Of a stretch of 64,000 nt of DNA, positions 61,801 through 64,000 are shown piece after piece. Source of the DNA: Bubalus kerabau (Eukaryota > Chordata > Mammalia > Artiodactyla > Bovidae). The stretch covers positions 124,001 through 188,000 of the forward strand of contig NC_073642.1 in NCBI RefSeq assembly GCF_029407905.1, given 5' to 3'. A program made the translations under genes and the position numbers. Numbering within the stretch: position 1 is the stretch's first letter; the number at the start of each line of letters is the position of its first letter. A model generated the notes under the pieces. It ran no database searches. It saw nothing but the letters and a program-made list of their open reading frames with translations, and was not told the origin of the DNA.

Positions 61801-64000
61801 ACACGAAGGGGTACTGACATCCCCATGCAAAGTACGGAAAAACACGCAGATTCCAAACACAGATCAACAAGTGTCCTGTCATCCCTTGAAGAACTAGAGA
61901 GGCATGCGGAGTTCCGTCCCTGCACACAAGAGAAGGCCTGACTCTCCTTTCCCAACTCTGCAGGGACCGTGCGATCGGAGTCAGAAATGTAGATGAAACC
62001 TGACGTTCCTGCATCAACTCGAAATGAAGCCCTCTTCCATTGCGCCATACGCAGTGGAGTCCCGAGAGGCCCCTCCCAACTCCACAGTATCCCTGACTTC
62101 TCAGAGGCACCCTCAGAAGCTCTCTGCGGTCACTGGCACAAGTCGAGTGAACCCAGGGTTTCCTGCTGCATTCTGAGAAAGACCTCGAGAGTCCCTCTTT
62201 ACCGCGTCTTGAGGCCCTATACCCTACCATGACTGGAGAGCAATGACGCATTTCCCTCGCCACGCCCATTGAAACCTAACTTCCCTGGCGCCACACGAGA
62301 GGCTCCCTGCGCTCCCCGTCCTACCTCATGAAAACCCCACACTGGCACCGCCGCTCGAGAAAACTCACGAGACGCCCCCGTCATCGTAAGATGAGGGCGT
62401 TCTTTTTCTACATGAAATAGAGAGCAATCCCGAGTCCACTCTCCAAACTCCACTGGAGGCCTGACTCCCTTTAGGCCACTCAGTAGCCTCCAAGAGATAC
62501 ACGTCGCTACTCTAGAGGAGAGCGGAGTCCGTTGCTTCCCCTCGAGCCGAGGCCTGACTACTTGGGTGAGTCTGGAATGGGATCCCGAGATCCGTGTCGC
62601 CCCTGTAGAGGAAAACTCGGTCCTGGACACAAACCTAAATGAGGCCTTTTTTGTCCTGCATTGACTCAAGTGCAATCCCCAGCTCTCCCTCGCAACTTGA
62701 ATGGATGATTGGACTTCCCTGGGCCAACACAAGAGGAAGCCTGTATTCCCATTGTAATTCGAGAATCCTGCGGCAACTGGAGAAAAACAACGTGGTTCCT
62801 CCATCATCGAAATATGAGGCCCCTGTCAGCTATAGCGTCTCCAGGGAAGTCCCATGTTCCGTCTTGAAGTGTGAAACGGTTCTTGGCACCCTTGATGCGA
62901 CCCCCAAATTTCCCTGACACCCCGGTCTCACTCGAGGAGAACACGGAGGTTCCCAGCACCGCTTCAGCTGAGCCTCTTCTCCCCTCCTGATGGCGACAGG
63001 AGGGTCGATTCCCCTGCTTTGTCTGGAAGGGGTTCCCAGACTTCCCGGCGAACCTCAGGATGAGGCCAGTCTCACGAGGGAATTCGAGACGTAGCCTCGT
63101 GTGTTGTGCCACATGCCGAAAGACCCCGATTTCCTGGTCCGCTATTGATAAGATCCCGATGCCCGGTCACCTCTTCGAAGGTAACCCTGTGGATGAAGGC
63201 ACAACACGAAGGGGCACTGACACCCCTGTGCATCGTCCCCCAAAACCGCAGGTTCCACATACAACTCAACAGGTGGCCTGTCATCCCGTGAACAACTCGA
63301 GAGGCAAGCGGAGTTCCATTACTCCACACAAGACGAGGTCTGACTCTCCTGTCCCAACTCTGCAGGGACCCTGCTATCCGAGTCAGAAATGGAGAGGAAC
63401 CCTGACGTTACTGCCTCAATCCGAGATTAGGTCCTCTTCAATTGCACCAGTCCCTGTGAAGTCCCGAGAAGCCCCTCTCAATTCCACAGTATCCCTGACT
63501 TCTCAGAGGAACCCCGCTAAGCTCCCTGAGGTTATGGGCACAAGTCGAGGGAACCCAGGTTTTCCTGCCACACCCCGAGAAAGACCTCGAGAGTTCTTCT
63601 TCGAAGCGTCTTGAGGCTCGATTCCCCTACCATGACTTGAGAGCAATGAGGCGCTCCCCCTCGCCACGTCCATGGAGACCTGACTTCCGTGGCACCACAG
63701 GAGTCTCCCTGAGCTCCCCGTCCTATCTCGTCAGAAACCCCAACCAGGCACTGCACCTTGAGAAAACCCACGAGATGCCCTCGTCATCGCGAGATGAGGG
63801 CCTTCTTTTCCTGCATGGCCTAGAGAGCAATCCCGAGTCCTCTCTCCAAACTCCACAGGAGGCTTAACTCCATTTAGGCCACTCTTGGGCTCCAAGGGAT
63901 ACCCGTCGCGACTCGAGAGGAGAGCGGAGTCCATTCATTCCCTTCGAGACGAGGCCTGACTCCCCGGGTGAGTCTGGAATGCAACCCCGAGATCCCTGTC
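49834..64000. repeat. Satellite I (bovine 1.715-type) array, segment 3, about 10 units
   Basis: Starts mid-unit at ccactcagtgggctccaag. Landmarks lie at 51153, 52556, 53960, 55344, 56748, 58147, 59566, 60985, 62390 and 63793. Spacings are 1,399-1,405 except 1,384 (about 20 bp missing near 54317, where the gtcgtaactcgagaatc part is lost) and two of 1,419 (extra ~18 bp near 59140 and 60560). Same orientation as the left arrays. It runs off the right edge. No genes. Confidence 0.88.
50500..53030. repeat. GC-rich satellite I subfamily, block 3, about 1.8 units
   Basis: The linked GC-rich variants begin near 50500 (ctcttgagaaggacccgagg) and end near 52990-53040. The phrase gagaaggacccgaggcccgg is shared with the unit at about 27575-27605 in block 2, so these units are closer to each other than to their local neighbours, although 17.65 kb of other repeats now lie between the arrays. 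Confidence 0.75.

Noticed and set aside
3975..64000. CENP-B box in the satellites
   Set aside because: By eye I found only partial matches to the TTCG-N4-A-N2-CGGG core (for example ttcgcaagatgagg). A pattern scan would be decisive.

Overview
This is non-coding mammalian DNA, almost certainly cattle or a close bovine relative, from satellite-rich pericentromeric heterochromatin. Three signals support this. The tandem repeat of about 1,402 bp, full of degenerate ~31-bp CTCGAG-bearing subrepeats, matches what I know of bovine 1.715 satellite (satellite I). The Bov-tA and Bov-A2 SINEs are ruminant-specific. The L1 is of the ruminant L1-BT type. I see no intact host gene. The many long open frames, especially on the minus strand of the satellite, are by-products of GC-rich tandem repeats with few stops.

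Layout: 1-3974 is the 3' part of a dead L1. 3975-6385 is satellite I. 6386-13269 is a defective class II (ERVK/betaretrovirus-like) provirus on the minus strand with two LTRs and a 6-bp target duplication. 13270-32180 is satellite I again, about 13.5 units in two interleaved subfamilies. 32181-42015 is 2.2 tandem copies of a 4.45-4.5 kb unit that has a CpG-rich minisatellite and two SINEs. 42016-49833 is a different array of alternating ~690-bp and ~533-bp units, interrupted by a solo ERVK LTR at 46052-47349. 49834-64000 is satellite I in the same orientation as before. The 17.65 kb from 32181 to 49833 is thus an island of other repeats inside satellite I.

The most unusual object is inside the provirus. 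Where the surface part of env should be, 8465-8838 carries a CpG-rich segment on the proviral sense strand. It reads as the 5' UTR, signal peptide and first mature residues of the host gene TIMP2 (tissue inhibitor of metalloproteinases 2). This looks like an old retroviral capture of a cellular exon in a provirus that also lost most of gag and pol and holds an unexplained AT-rich block at 8985-9740. The captured piece has lost its ATG and the first cysteine of mature TIMP, so it is a fossil.

Other points of interest are the macrosatellite-like 4.45 kb unit with a CpG island in each copy, satellite subfamily switches with a visible unequal-crossover duplication at the boundary, paired +18-bp satellite variants in both flanking arrays, a solo LTR with a clean empty-site prediction, and a fold-back palindrome in one satellite unit. 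Family names and comparisons with TIMP2 or published satellites are from memory, not database searches; coordinates and spacings were read by eye.
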